DNA of 64,000 bases. It comes from CBDCFL01 sp965216135 (lineage in GTDB: Bacteria > Pseudomonadota > Alphaproteobacteria > Rhodobacterales > Rhodobacteraceae). This document shows, piece by piece, positions 35,361 through 45,362 of this stretch. The notes beneath the pieces are model-generated. The model was not told the DNA's origin and searched no databases. It worked only from the letters and a program-made list of their open reading frames with translations. The stretch spans positions 434,001 to 498,000 of the forward strand of contig CBDCFL010000024.1 of the NCBI GenBank assembly GCA_965216135.1. Direction: 5' to 3'. Position numbers and translations under genes: made by a program. Position 1 is the stretch's first letter. Each line of letters starts with the position of its first letter.

Positions 35361-36866
35361 ATGACAGAGAATAATTGCGCCATGACCAAACACGATCCGA
35401 AATTTGAGTTCGACAACACCTATGCACGAGACCTGGACGGGTTCTATGTGCCCTGGAAGGGTGAAATAGCGCCGACCCCTAAGATCGTGCAGCTGAACCG
35501 ACCCTTGGCATCCGAACTCGGCCTTGACGCAGATGCGTTCGACAGCGCGGCTGGGGCGGCGATATTCGCCGGCAGCGTGTCGCCCGATGGGGCCGAGCCG
35601 CTGGCGCAGGCCTACGCCGGCCACCAGTTTGGTGGGTTTTCGCCGCAGCTGGGAGATGGCCGGGCGCTGTTGGTTGGCGAGGTTGTCGACAAGAACGGCG
35701 AGCGTCGCGACATCCACCTTAAGGGCTCTGGGCGCACCCCGTTTTCTCGCGGCGGCGACGGCAAGGCGGTGCTTGCCCCGGTGCTGCGCGAATATCTGAT
35801 CGGCGAGGCGATGCACGGCCTTGGCATCCGCACCACCCGCGCATTGGCCGCCGTGACCACCGGCGAATTGATCGAACGTGACGGCCCCAAACCCGGCGCC
35901 GTGCTGGCCCGCATAGCGTCCAGCCATTTGCGCGTCGGCACGTTTCAGTTTTTTGCGGCGCGCGACGATCAGGACAAGGTCAGGATGCTGGCCGATTATG
36001 CCATCGCGCGACATTACCCCGATTTGGCCGATACTGACGGCAAATACCTGTCATTCCTGTCACGTGTCATCGCCGCTCAGGCCGCCTTGGTGGCCAGTTG
36101 GATGCACGTCGGCTTTGTCCACGGGGTGATGAACACCGACAATATGACCATATCGGGCGAAACCATCGATTATGGCCCCTGCGCCTTTATCGACGCCTAT
36201 GATCCCAAGGTGGTGTTCAGCTCGATCGACCACGCTGGGCGGTATGCATTTGGTCAACAGCCTGTCATCGCCCAGTGGAACCTGGCGCGGCTGGCCGAAA
36301 CGCTGTTGGGGCTGATTGACGGGCAAGACCACGACAATGCGATCCGGCTGGCCACCAATGAGGTGAATTCGTTCATCCCGCGTTATACCAAGGTTTGGAC
36401 CGAAGGGATGCGCGCCAAAATTGGTCTGGCCTCGGTTGAGGACGCAGACGGCGGCCTGATCAACCAGATGTTCGCGTCGATGGAGGGCCAGGGCGTCGAC
36501 TATACCCAGTTCTTTCGTCGCCTGGCCGACGTTAACCTTGGCCCGGATGACGGTGTGATGGACCTGTTTGACGATCCCGCGAGCGCGACGAATTGGCTGA
36601 ACCAGTGGCGCGACCGCCTGATGCGCGACCCGCAAGACCCGGCCGACCGCGCGCAGGCGATGAACCAAGTGAACCCGGTCTACATCCCGCGCAACCATCT
36701 GGTCGAAGCGGCCCTGCAAGCGGCGCAGAATGACGACAATCTGGTGCCGTTCAACGCCTTGCTTGATGTGCTTTTGGACCCGTTCCAGGCCCGCGACGGT
36801 CTGGCAAATTTCGCAAACCCGGCGCCAGACAGCTTTGGCGACTACACCACTTATTGCGGGACGTAA
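35361..36866 (+). CDS. selO: SelO / YdiU family protein adenylyltransferase (pseudokinase AMPylase)
   Basis: The 501-aa protein is a full-length SelO/YdiU member, with YAGHQFGGFSPQLGDGRA, LKGSGRTPFSRGGDGKA, the VHGVMNTDNMTISGETIDYGP catalytic region, and the C-terminal TYCGT, where cysteine replaces the selenocysteine found in eukaryotes. SelO transfers AMP to Ser/Thr/Tyr of target proteins and is linked to redox stress, which suits the msr neighbours. The start could also be the ATG at 35382. Confidence 0.92.
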   Translation: MTENNCAMTKHDPKFEFDNTYARDLDGFYVPWKGEIAPTPKIVQLNRPLASELGLDADAFDSAAGAAIFAGSVSPDGAEPLAQAYAGHQFGGFSPQLGDGRALLVGEVVDKNGERRDIHLKGSGRTPFSRGGDGKAVLAPVLREYLIGEAMHGLGIRTTRALAAVTTGELIERDGPKPGAVLARIASSHLRVGTFQFFAARDDQDKVRMLADYAIARHYPDLADTDGKYLSFLSRVIAAQAALVASWMHVGFVHGVMNTDNMTISGETIDYGPCAFIDAYDPKVVFSSIDHAGRYAFGQQPVIAQWNLARLAETLLGLIDGQDHDNAIRLATNEVNSFIPRYTKVWTEGMRAKIGLASVEDADGGLINQMFASMEGQGVDYTQFFRRLADVNLGPDDGVMDLFDDPASATNWLNQWRDRLMRDPQDPADRAQAMNQVNPVYIPRNHLVEAALQAAQNDDNLVPFNALLDVLLDPFQARDGLANFANPAPDSFGDYTTYCGT

Positions 36867-37644
36867 GGGGCGCAATTGATGACCAAACACTACCATTCCG
36901 CAATGATCGGAACCGGGCAAGCCACCCCGATGCTGGCGGTGGCGCTGGCCGGGCGCGGCGAACAGGTCGCGGTGATCGAGGGCCACTTGGTGGGCGGTTC
37001 CTGTGTCAACGCCGGCTGCACGCCGACCAAGACGCTGCGCAAATCTGCACGCGTCGCCCATATGGCGCGCCGTGCGGGTGATTTCGGCGTGTCGACCGGC
37101 GATGTCACGGTTGATTTCGCCGCGGCCATGACCCGAATGCGCAACCTTGTGGACAAGGCGCGTATCGGCCTGACCGGTTGGCTGAAAAATACCGACGGCA
37201 TCGAAATAATCCGCGGTTGGGGCGCGTTTCAAGGCCGCGATAGCGACAGGTTCGTGCTGAGCGCCGGCAAGGCAACGCTGACCGCCGACAAGGTCTATCT
37301 CAACACCGGCACCCGCGCCTTTGTGCCGCCAATTCCGGGCATTGCCGATGTGCCGCACCTGGATAACGTCAGCCTGTTGGCCCTGACCGAATTGCCCCGG
37401 CATCTGATTGTTGTCGGCGGCAGTTATATTGGGCTGGAGATGGGGCAAATATTCCGCCGGCTGGGCTCGGAGGTGACGGTGATCAACAACGCCTCGCGTC
37501 TGGCCGACCGCGAAGATGCGGACGTATCGGCGATCATTCAGGGTTTCTTTGAGGAGGAAGGCGTGCGCGTCATCAACGACGCCACGATTGAACGCGCTGA
37601 AAAGACTGCGGACGGTGTCGCGCTGCATCTAGAGCATTTCCGGT

Positions 37645-38596
37645 TTAGTTTGGTCCATATCCGGATGCTGCGAAGAAGTTTGCACATTCCTGTTTTGAGA
37701 ACAGTTCGAGGATTTCGCCGACACCTTTCCACAAGGTGTCAACGGTTCTCGCGGCCAATCTCTTCATGTGTGCTTTGAGCTTTGAGAAAGCCAGCTCGAT
37801 TGGGTTCAGGTCCGGCGAATATGGTGGCAGGAATAGCAGCCATGCGCCGCGCTCCCTGATTGCTGCATTGGCTGCGGCAACCTTGTGAGCGGGCAGATTA
37901 TCCATCACCACAACGTCGCTCTTTTGCAGGGTCGGTGCGAGTTGGGTTTTGATGTAGGTGATGAATGCGGGACCATCCATCGGGCCGTCCAGTACCCATG
38001 GAGCCGTCATGCCATCATGGCGCAGACCGGCAATGAAAGTCATGGTTTTCCAGTGGCCATGGGGGATTGAAGCTATCAGCCGCTGACCTTTTGCAGACCG
38101 CCCTCGAAGCCGGGCCATTTTTGTGTTCAACCCGGTTTCATCAATGAACACGATCCTGCCCAACAGATGCAGGTGATGCTTCAGCCAATCCTGGCGTTTT
38201 CGCCAACGGCGGCGTTTGGCCCGCACATCAACCCGCTCCTGTTCACTGGCGTGAGCCGTTTTTTTTATAAGTGATCTGATTAGCACGCAGCCAGTCATCC
38301 AGCGTTGAAGAGCCGGCACGCAGGCCATATATCTCATATAAGAGGGCACATAGTTCGGCCAATGTCAGATCCGGCTGTTTGCCGATCCAACCAATCATGT
38401 CAGCGCGATACGGATCAAGTTTGCTCTTGCGTTTCTTCGGCGCTTTCAAACCAACATGGCCAACTTCCATGGCCTGCCTGACAAACCGAATAGCCGAACT
38501 GGCGCTTACTTTAAACTGCCGTGCCGCTTCGCGACGCGATACACCCGACGCAACCAAATCAACAATACGAAGTCGTAAATCCTGAGATAAAGCCAT
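37645..38596 (-). CDS. IS630 element B transposase in two frames (orfA/orfB)
   Basis: orfA (38243-38596, 117 aa) starts MALSQDLRLRIVDLVASGVS and holds the helix-turn-helix region. orfB (to 37645) holds IVFIDETGLNTKMARLRGR, VVMDNLPAHK and PPYSPDLNPIELAFSKLK. The frames meet at an A8 run (38259-38266): losing one A joins YKK to TAHASEQERVDV. This matches the A7 arrangement in element C. The insertion of IS630 copy 3 has removed the native ribosome binding site, so expression would depend on that element. Confidence 0.87.
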
Positions 38597-38601
38597 GATA
38601 A

Positions 38602-39763
38602 TACCAACGGCATCAATTTCTGACTCTGTGGGGATTCCCAAATCGGTTTTGATCTGATTCAAGGTTGGCAAAGGAGGATCGCCATGCCAGCCAGTGTTCC
38701 GCTTCGTCGCGACTTTGATGCCCGCCACCTTCGTAAACTCGCCAGCCGTTGCAAGGATGCCCGGCAGAGCCGCCGTCTGTTGTCTCTTGCGGCGGTCTAC
38801 GATGGCATGCGCCGTGGAGAGGCCGCAAGGATCGGTGGGATGGATCGCCAAACCCTGCGGGACTGGGTTCACCGGTTCAACGAAGAGGGACCGGATGGCC
38901 TCACCAACCGCAAGGGCGCGGGCCGGACGCGCTACCTGAGCGATGTCCAGATGAAAGAACTTGGCGAGATTGTCGAGACCGGCCCCGATCCGGCGGTGGA
39001 CGGGGTTGTCCGCTGGCGGCGGATCGACCTGAAGCGGGTGATCGAGGCGCGCTTTGGCGTCATCTATTCCGAGCGCGGGATATCCAGACTGCTTGGCGAA
39101 CTGGGCTTTGCCCATATCAGCGCCCGCCCGCAGCATCCCAGGCAGGATAAGCGGATCATCGAGGCGTTTAAAAAAAACTTCGCCGACACGCTCCAGGTGC
39201 ATATAGCTGACCTGCCGGCGGGAACGCCGGTGGAGATCTGGTTCCAGGACGAAGCACGCCTTGGCCAGAAGAATGGCCTGACGCGCCTGTGGGCGAGAAA
39301 GGGCACGCGCCCCCGCCAGCCGGCCGATCAGCGCTATCACAACGCCTATCTGTTCGGCGCCATCTGTCCGGCTCACGGCAAGGGGGCGGCGCTCATGCTG
39401 CCTTGGGCGGACGCGCAAGCCATGCAGATGCATCTCGACGAGATCAGCCGCCACGTCGCCCGAAAGGCCCATGCGGTTGTGCTGATGGATCGGGCCGGAT
39501 GGCACACCACCGGCAAACTCAAAGTCCCGAAGAACCTCACCATCATCCTGCTGCCATCGCGCGCTCCGGAACTGAACCCGGTGGAAAATATCTGGCAGTA
39601 CTTGCGCGCCAATTGGCTCTCCAACCGCGTGTTCGAAGACTACAATGCCATCGTCGATGCTGGATGCGAAGCTTGGAACAAGCTCATCGCACAGCCCGAA
39701 ACCATCACATCAATCGGAATGCGAAAATGGGCCCATATCGGTCAATGTTAAATGCCGCTGGTA
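38602..39763 (+). mobile_element. IS630-family element, copy 3 of 3
   Basis: 1162 bp from TACCAACGGCATC (38602) to the inverted TACCAGCGGCATT end (39763), near-identical to copy 2. It is nested in the leader of IS630 element B, with its transposase on the opposite strand. Confidence 0.95.
38684..39751 (+). CDS. IS630-family transposase (copy 3)
   Basis: The 355-aa protein matches copy 2 residue for residue as far as I can read, with the same DDE motifs (WFQDEARLGQKN, VLMDRAGWH, LNPVENIWQYL). At the DNA level I noticed one silent difference (CTGCCGGCG here against CTGCCAGCG in copy 2). It appears intact, with AGGAGG before the start. Confidence 0.95.
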   Translation: MPASVPLRRDFDARHLRKLASRCKDARQSRRLLSLAAVYDGMRRGEAARIGGMDRQTLRDWVHRFNEEGPDGLTNRKGAGRTRYLSDVQMKELGEIVETGPDPAVDGVVRWRRIDLKRVIEARFGVIYSERGISRLLGELGFAHISARPQHPRQDKRIIEAFKKNFADTLQVHIADLPAGTPVEIWFQDEARLGQKNGLTRLWARKGTRPRQPADQRYHNAYLFGAICPAHGKGAALMLPWADAQAMQMHLDEISRHVARKAHAVVLMDRAGWHTTGKLKVPKNLTIILLPSRAPELNPVENIWQYLRANWLSNRVFEDYNAIVDAGCEAWNKLIAQPETITSIGMRKWAHIGQC

Positions 39764-40497
39764 TAACACCTCCTGATTCCTTGAATCAGAAGAAGCTCAA
39801 TTCGTAAACCCGAGTTTGATTCTAAGCTGGCCGGAAATGCTCTAGCCGATGGCGAACGCATCCAGGGCTCGCACGTTCTGTTTGCCACGGGGCGGACCGC
39901 CAATTGCGATCGGTTGAACCTGGGTTCTGTCGGCGTAAAAACCGATGCGCGCGGTTTCATCCCGACCGGTGCCGATTTGGCGACTAACGTGCCGGGCATC
40001 TGGGCATTAGGCGACATCAACATGCGCGGTGCCTTTACCCATACCAGTTACCACGACCACGAAATTGTTCTGGCCGGTCACAAAACGCACACCGGCCCCA
40101 AGCACCAATGGGAGAACGCTGACCAGCGCCCCGTTACCTATGCGATGTACACCGACCCGCCGCTGGGCCGGGTCGGGATGTCGCTGGTTGACGCACAAAG
40201 TGCTGTCAATGCCGGGCGGAACATACTGGTCGGTGAACGCCAAATGGCCGACATTGCGCGTGCGAAAGAGGAAGACGAAACCACCGGATTGATCCGCGTG
40301 ATCGTGGATGCCGACAGCGAAAAAATTCTAGGGGCTACGGTTTTCGGCATCACCGGGGACGAAGTTATCGCTGTCTTGTCCAACTACATGGCCACCGGGG
40401 CCAGCTATCGCATCATGCAGCAGGCCTTGCCAATTCATCCCACCATCGCCGAGCACTTGCCGACGATCCTGGGCACCCTTGAACCGCTGGCCGCACA

Positions 40498-40665
40498 ATG
40501 ACGCCGGATGTCACCCTGTTTGGTGAGGCTCGTTGCCCAAAAACGCGGTTTTATCAGTCCGTACTGGACGATAGTCGCCTGACCTGCCCGTTTCTGCGCC
40601 GCGTTCGCCAGACGCGCCCTGAATGGCGCGATCGGTTTAACCTGAAAGGCCCCACGAATGGATGA
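40498..40665 (+). CDS. Small glutaredoxin-like protein, probably shortened
   Basis: The 55-aa frame begins MTPDVTLFGEARCPKTRFYQSVLDD, which fits the first strand, CPxT motif and helix of a glutaredoxin (single cysteine in C-P-K-T). The usual second half, with its cis-Pro, is missing, and the tail (RVRQTRPEWRDRF) is basic. The start overlaps the flavoprotein stop (ATGA) and the end overlaps the AhpD-like gene by 8 bp, so translation is coupled on both sides. It may be a truncated relic still serving as a translational bridge. Confidence 0.55.
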   Translation: MTPDVTLFGEARCPKTRFYQSVLDDSRLTCPFLRRVRQTRPEWRDRFNLKGPTNG

Positions 40666-41122
40666 TATCCAATACGTGAACACCCGATTTGATCCTGATC
40701 TGGTCGATTTCCACGACATCGCCAAACAGATGGCGAAATCGGTCGGCTACACCGCTGATATGTCCGTTGACGGGCAATTGGCGCAGTTGTTGCGGTTGCG
40801 CGTGGCGCAGATCAACGCATGTTCCTACTGCCTGATCCTGCACACCCGCGCGGCCCATGAGCAGGGCATTCACGAGGCCAAGTTGGCCCATCTGCCCAGC
40901 TGGCGCGAAAGCACGATGTTCAGCGCCGCCGAACAGGCTGCATTGGCCTATTGCGAGGGGCTGACAGACTATGACCTGCCCGGTTTTCCGCCACTGCACG
41001 ATGCGATGGCCGCGCATTTCAGCGACGCCGAGATTGCCGAGATTGCAGCGATTGTCATCAACATGAACCTGTGGACCCGGCTTAAGCTGGCACAGGGTGC
41101 CACACCGATGCTTGAAAGCTGA
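40658..41122 (+). CDS. Carboxymuconolactone decarboxylase / AhpD-family protein
   Basis: The 154-aa protein has the AhpD-like redox site C55-S-Y-C58 with H62 (INACSYCLILHTRAA). Members act as alkylhydroperoxidases, using the CxxC pair and a proton-relay His. The C-terminal part (EIAEIAAIVINMNLWTRL) is the usual packing helix. The gene follows the redox genes and precedes an antiporter by 2 bp, so it is part of the same stress-related operon. Confidence 0.9.
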   Translation: MDDIQYVNTRFDPDLVDFHDIAKQMAKSVGYTADMSVDGQLAQLLRLRVAQINACSYCLILHTRAAHEQGIHEAKLAHLPSWRESTMFSAAEQAALAYCEGLTDYDLPGFPPLHDAMAAHFSDAEIAEIAAIVINMNLWTRLKLAQGATPMLES

Positions 41123-41124
41123 CA

Positions 41125-42345
41125 ATGTCGCATATGGAGTCAAATTTTGAACTGGCGCTGATCGCCATTTTGGCGTGTGTCATCGTCTATTCGCTGTTGA
41201 CCAAGTCCATCAGCCGCACGGTGCTGACGCTGCCGATCATCTTCATGTTCGTCGGACTTGCCGCGTCAGGCCAGATCGAGATGCTGGCCCCGCCAGAGGT
41301 GCTGGACGAAACCAAGCGCCTGCTGGCCGAGATTACCCTGGTTCTTGTGTTGTTTGCCGATGCCAGCCACGTGCGGATCAAGCGATTGAAAGAGAATTTT
41401 CAACTGCCACTCAGAATGCTGGTCATTGGGATGCCGATCACGATCGCCCTGGGTACTGCGGTGGTCTATTGGATCAATACGGAGGCTGGTCTGGCGATGG
41501 CCTTGTTGACGGCCGCGGTGCTGACCCCGACCGATGCGGCCCTTGGCCAGACGGTGGTGACCAGCCCGGACGTTCCCCAATCCCTGCGCCAGACGATCAA
41601 CGTTGAAAGCGGGTTGAATGACGGGCTGGTGCTGCCGTTCGTTCTGCTCGGGGCAGCCCTCGCCGCCGCCGGGATGAGCGAGGCGCAAACCGACGGGCTG
41701 GCGCTGATGGCGGTAACCCAGGTGGTTCTTGGCCCGGTGGTCGGAATTGCCGTCGGTTGGGGACTTGCGCGCGCGATGAACTCTGCCCACGAGCGCGACA
41801 CGATATCGCCCAGCGCCCATGCCGTGGTATTTCTGACCACCGCATTCGCGGCCTTTATCGCGGCGGAAATTGTTGGCGGAAACGGCTTTATCGCCGCTTT
41901 CGTCGCCGGAGCTGCGTTTGGCAATACTTACCGATACGACATCCATTTCATCAGCGAATTCATGGAAAGCCAGGGTCAGCTTCTGACCATGGCCGCATTC
42001 TTCGTGTTCGGCGCGCTGATGCTGCCCGACGGATTTGCGCATATGACCTGGACAGCGGTGAGCGTCGCACTTTTGTTCCTGACGGTTGTGCGTATGGGAC
42101 CGATCTGGTTGTCGCTGCTCGGCACCGGGCTGGCGCTCAGGGAAAAACTGTTCCTCGGCTGGTTCGGCCCGCGCGGCCTGGCGTCAATCCTATTCGCGTT
42201 GATCATGATCGACGAATTTGAACTTCCCAACGAACAGGAACATCTGGCCTGCGTGTCGATGACGGTCTTTTTGTCAATCATCCTGCATGGGGTGTCGGCC
42301 ACACCGCTGGCACGGCGGATCGGGCGATCGACTGCTGGTAGCTGA
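41125..42345 (+). CDS. Cation:proton antiporter, CPA1/NhaP type
   Basis: The 406-aa protein has about eleven membrane helices and the CPA1 motifs AVLTPTDAALGQ (with the conserved TDA) and VESGLNDGLVLP (with the ND pair of electroneutral exchangers), and GFIAAFVAGAAFG. It exchanges Na+ or K+ for H+ across the inner membrane. The start is 2 bp after the AhpD-family stop; an alternative ATG lies at 41134. It is convergent with the HisD-family gene. Confidence 0.9.
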   Translation: MSHMESNFELALIAILACVIVYSLLTKSISRTVLTLPIIFMFVGLAASGQIEMLAPPEVLDETKRLLAEITLVLVLFADASHVRIKRLKENFQLPLRMLVIGMPITIALGTAVVYWINTEAGLAMALLTAAVLTPTDAALGQTVVTSPDVPQSLRQTINVESGLNDGLVLPFVLLGAALAAAGMSEAQTDGLALMAVTQVVLGPVVGIAVGWGLARAMNSAHERDTISPSAHAVVFLTTAFAAFIAAEIVGGNGFIAAFVAGAAFGNTYRYDIHFISEFMESQGQLLTMAAFFVFGALMLPDGFAHMTWTAVSVALLFLTVVRMGPIWLSLLGTGLALREKLFLGWFGPRGLASILFALIMIDEFELPNEQEHLACVSMTVFLSIILHGVSATPLARRIGRSTAGS

Positions 42346-42357
42346 AAATGCGCCTCG

Positions 42358-43669
42358 CTACCCACCGCCCGTCACATCAAACGCCTCGCCCGGGAAATAC
42401 TTTGCCAGCCGGATGTCAGCAGTTCGCGCGTGAGCCTCCATGCCTTCGAGGCGGGAAATGCGGGCGGTGGGCGGGGCCAGGGTGCGGGTGGCGTCGCGGG
42501 TGGCGCGCTGCCAGGTGACGATCTTGAGGTATTTGTGCACCGACAAGCCGCCGGTATAGGTGGCCGCGCCTGAGGTCGGCAGCACGTGGTTGGTGCCCGA
42601 TGTCTTGTCGCCGAAGGCCACGGTGGTTTCTTCGCCCAGAAACAGCGAACCGTAGCAAGTCAGTCGGTTGGCCCACCAGTCGAGGTCTGCGGCCTGGACG
42701 GTCAGATGTTCGGGCGCATAGGTATCAGAGACGGCAACCATTTCGTCGGGGTCCGCGCACAGGATCACCTCGGCATAATCGCGCCAGGCGGCGGCGGCGC
42801 TGTCACGGTTGAGCGGGGGCAGATCGTCGATCAAGCGGGGCACCAGCGTTATGACCGCTTCGGCCAGCGCCCGGTCATCAGTGACCAGCCAGACCGGGGA
42901 GTTGTAGCCATGCTCGGCCTGACCGACCAGATCGGCGGCCACAATCGCCGCATCGGCGCTGGCATCGGCGAGGATCAGGCTGTCGGTCGGACCGGCGAAC
43001 ATGTCGATGCCGACGCGGCCATAGAGGATGCGCTTGGCTTCGGCGACGAACTGATTACCGGGCCCGACAAGGATATTCGCCTTGGGCAGGCCGAACAGCC
43101 CGAAGGTCATCGCCGCGATCGCCTGCACACCGCCGAGCGTAAGGATTTTATCGGCCCCCGAGATTTGCGCGGCATAGACAATTGCCGGGGCCACGCCCGC
43201 GCCCTGATGCGGCGGCGAGCAGGCCGCGATATGTTTGCACCCGGCAACTTTTGCGGTTGTCACCGACATGATCGCGCTGGCGACATGGCTGTAGCGCCCG
43301 CCTGGCACATAACAGCCAGCCGCATGGACGGGGATGGATTTCTGCCCGGGGGTCAATCCGGGAACGACCTCAAGCTCAAAATCCCGCAGCGATTGCTTTT
43401 GTGCCTCGGCAAAGCGGCGCACATTGTCATGGGCAAATTGAATGTCGGCTTTCAGGGTCGCAGACACCTGCGCGCAGGCGGCCTCGATTTCGTCGGGGTT
43501 CAGAATGATATTGCCGGTGAAATTGTCGAGCTTTGCGGCATAAGACCGCGCCGCCTCGTCGCCGCCCAACTCGATGTCGGCCAGAATGTCGCGCACGCGG
43601 TTATGCACATCCTCAGCGTCGGATGTGCGCGAAAGGGGGGGGGGCTTTTTTGAGATACTCGCTTGGCAT
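42358..43669 (-). pseudogene. hisD: Histidinol dehydrogenase family enzyme (HpsN-like) with a frameshift at a G10 tract
   Basis: From 43608 down the frame is open for 416 residues with HisD motifs: AGCYVPGGRYSHVASAIMSV, LVGPGNQFVAEAKR, MFAGPTDSLILAD, SQAEHGYNSP-like QAEHGYNSPVW, YAPEHL, and GSLFLGEETTVAFGDK. The native start appears to be ATG 43669, after AGGA, giving MPSEYLKKA. It runs into ten C residues (G10 on the plus strand), after which the frame is wrong; with nine the N-terminus joins RTSDAEDVHNRVRD. The sequence resembles sulfopropanediol dehydrogenase HpsN more than biosynthetic HisD, so the symbol is a family label. Confidence 0.8.
43635..43644 (+). repeat. G10 homopolymer in the hisD-like coding sequence
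   Basis: Ten G residues on the plus strand (ten C in the coding strand) sit about nine codons into the HisD-family gene. Nine would keep the frame. Such tracts vary by slippage during replication, and are also frequent sequencing errors. Confidence 0.8.
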
Positions 43670-43877
43670 CGTGTAATCCTTATCAGCGGGGCCTTATCAG
43701 CGGGGCGAACCGGACCCGTTCACGGAAATCGCGCAGGCCAATGTAAAGTGCAAGAGTGACGGGCGCGTCAGAGGTCGGGGTGGTGCCCTATTCTGACGGG
43801 GCGCCACAAACGGCACTTGCGTTGCCGCCGGTGGGGCGTAGGAGTGGAGCTGAGTGATCCAGCGAAAGGCCGCGCCG

Positions 43878-45362
43878 ATGACCCATATCCTGGCGATAGA
43901 CCAGGGAACCACGTCAAGCCGGGCCATTATTTTCGACGCGCAAATGCAGATTGCTGCCTCGGCCCAGCAGGAATTCGCGCAACATTTTCCGGCCAATGGC
44001 TGGGTCGAACACGATCCGAGCGACATCTGGTCATCAGTTTTGTCGACCAGCCGGTCGGCGATTGAAAAGGCTGGCCTGACCGGAAAGGACATCGCCGCCA
44101 TCGGCATCACCAATCAGCGCGAGACCACGCTGATCTGGGACCGGGCGACTGGCGAGCCGATCCACAACGCCATCGTCTGGCAGGACCGGCGCACCGCCTA
44201 TCATTGCCAGCGGCTGAAAGCGGCGGGCCACGAGGCGGAGGTCACGGCGCGCACCGGTCTGCTGCTCGATCCGTATTTTTCTGCCACCAAAGTCAGCTGG
44301 CTGCTGGACAATGTCGAGGGTGCGCGGACGCAGGCACTGGCCGGAAAACTGGCATTTGGCACGGTAGACAGCTGGCTGATCTGGAACCTGACCGGCGGAG
44401 CGGTGCATCAAAGCGATGCCACCAATGCCGCGCGCACCATGCTTTATGACATTCACGAAGGACGCTGGTCGCAGACGATGTGCAACATGCTGGACATTCC
44501 GATGTCGCTGTTGCCGGACGTTCGCGATTGCGCGGCTGATTTTGGCACAACCGATGCGCAGATTTTCGGTGTGTCAATTCCGATATTGGGTGTTGCAGGC
44601 GATCAACAGGCGGCGGCTGTGGGGCAGGCATGTTTTGAGCCGGGCATGATCAAGGCGACCTACGGCACAGGATGTTTTGCTTTGCTGAATACCGGCGACA
44701 ATCCGGTGGCAAGTTCAAACAAATTGCTGACGACGATCGCCTATCAGTTAGATGGAAGACCGGTCTACGCACTGGAAGGCTCGATCTTTATCGCTGGCGC
44801 GGTTGTTCAATGGCTTCGCGATGGGCTCAAATTCATCGAACAGGCAAGCGAAATCCAAGACCAGGCGGCCGCTGCGGATCCCTCGCAAGACGTGATACTG
44901 GTGCCGGCATTTACCGGTCTCGGAGCGCCTTACTGGGATGCCGAATGCCGGGGGGCGATATTCGGGCTGACGCGCAACAGCGGACCAAAAGAGATTTCCC
45001 GCGCCGCGCTGGAATGCGTTGGTTTTCAGACCAGGGATCTGCTGGAGGCAATGCGGGCGGATGGGGCGGATCTGGCGCGTGCGACATTGCGCGTCGATGG
45101 TGGGCTTGCCGCCTCGGATTGGACCATGCAGTTTCTTGCCGACATCATCGACGCCTCCGTTGACCGTCCCCGGATCGTCGAGTCGACCGCCATTGGGGCC
45201 GCCTGGCTGGCCGGGCAGCGCGCCGGAATATATCCTGGTCAGTCAGAATTCGCGGCCAATTGGACATTGGATCGCCGGTTCTTGCCGAATATGGGTGCGG
45301 ATCGGCGCGACGGCAAATATGCTGCCTGGAAGCGCGCGGTGGCGGCGGCTCGGAGCGTTTAA
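43878..45362 (+). CDS. glpK: Glycerol kinase
   Basis: The 494-aa protein has the FGGY kinase N-terminus MTHILAIDQGTTSSRAIIFD, WVEHDPSDIW, the GITNQRETTLIWD substrate region, GTVDSWLIWNLTGG, and the C-terminal signature DGGLAASDWTMQFLADI. It phosphorylates glycerol to glycerol-3-phosphate. I chose the ATG at 43878, preceded by AAAGG at a good distance; the frame extends 8 codons upstream. No glpF or glpD lies beside it. It is intact. Confidence 0.95.
   Translation: MTHILAIDQGTTSSRAIIFDAQMQIAASAQQEFAQHFPANGWVEHDPSDIWSSVLSTSRSAIEKAGLTGKDIAAIGITNQRETTLIWDRATGEPIHNAIVWQDRRTAYHCQRLKAAGHEAEVTARTGLLLDPYFSATKVSWLLDNVEGARTQALAGKLAFGTVDSWLIWNLTGGAVHQSDATNAARTMLYDIHEGRWSQTMCNMLDIPMSLLPDVRDCAADFGTTDAQIFGVSIPILGVAGDQQAAAVGQACFEPGMIKATYGTGCFALLNTGDNPVASSNKLLTTIAYQLDGRPVYALEGSIFIAGAVVQWLRDGLKFIEQASEIQDQAAAADPSQDVILVPAFTGLGAPYWDAECRGAIFGLTRNSGPKEISRAALECVGFQTRDLLEAMRADGADLARATLRVDGGLAASDWTMQFLADIIDASVDRPRIVESTAIGAAWLAGQRAGIYPGQSEFAANWTLDRRFLPNMGADRRDGKYAAWKRAVAAARSV

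Larger units (their letters stand above)
37630..39844 (-). mobile_element. IS630-family element B, carrying IS630 copy 3
   Basis: The ends are TAGAGCATTTCCGG at 37630 and the exact inverted copy ending at 39844, each with a terminal TA. The transposase lies on the minus strand, and IS630 copy 3 (38602-39763) is inserted 5 bp upstream of its ATG. The remaining leader (39764-39844) contains the palindrome CTGATTCAAGGAATCAG and an AGGAGG site, now separated from the gene. Confidence 0.92.
36879..40501 (+). pseudogene. FAD-dependent disulfide oxidoreductase split by a nested IS630 pair
   Basis: The first part (36879-37631) has the redox pair C42/C47 in GGSCVNAGCTPTKTL and a second nucleotide-binding GGSYIGLEMGQIFRRLG. 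The second part (39845-40501) has LFATGRTANCDRL, GIWALGDINMRGAFTHT and the dimerisation domain ending LPTILGTLEPLAAQ. Joining across one TA gives VALHLADGERIQGSHVLFATG in frame, so the gene was intact before insertion. It resembles mercuric reductase-like flavoproteins of about 450 aa. It follows selO by 12 bp. Confidence 0.9.
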
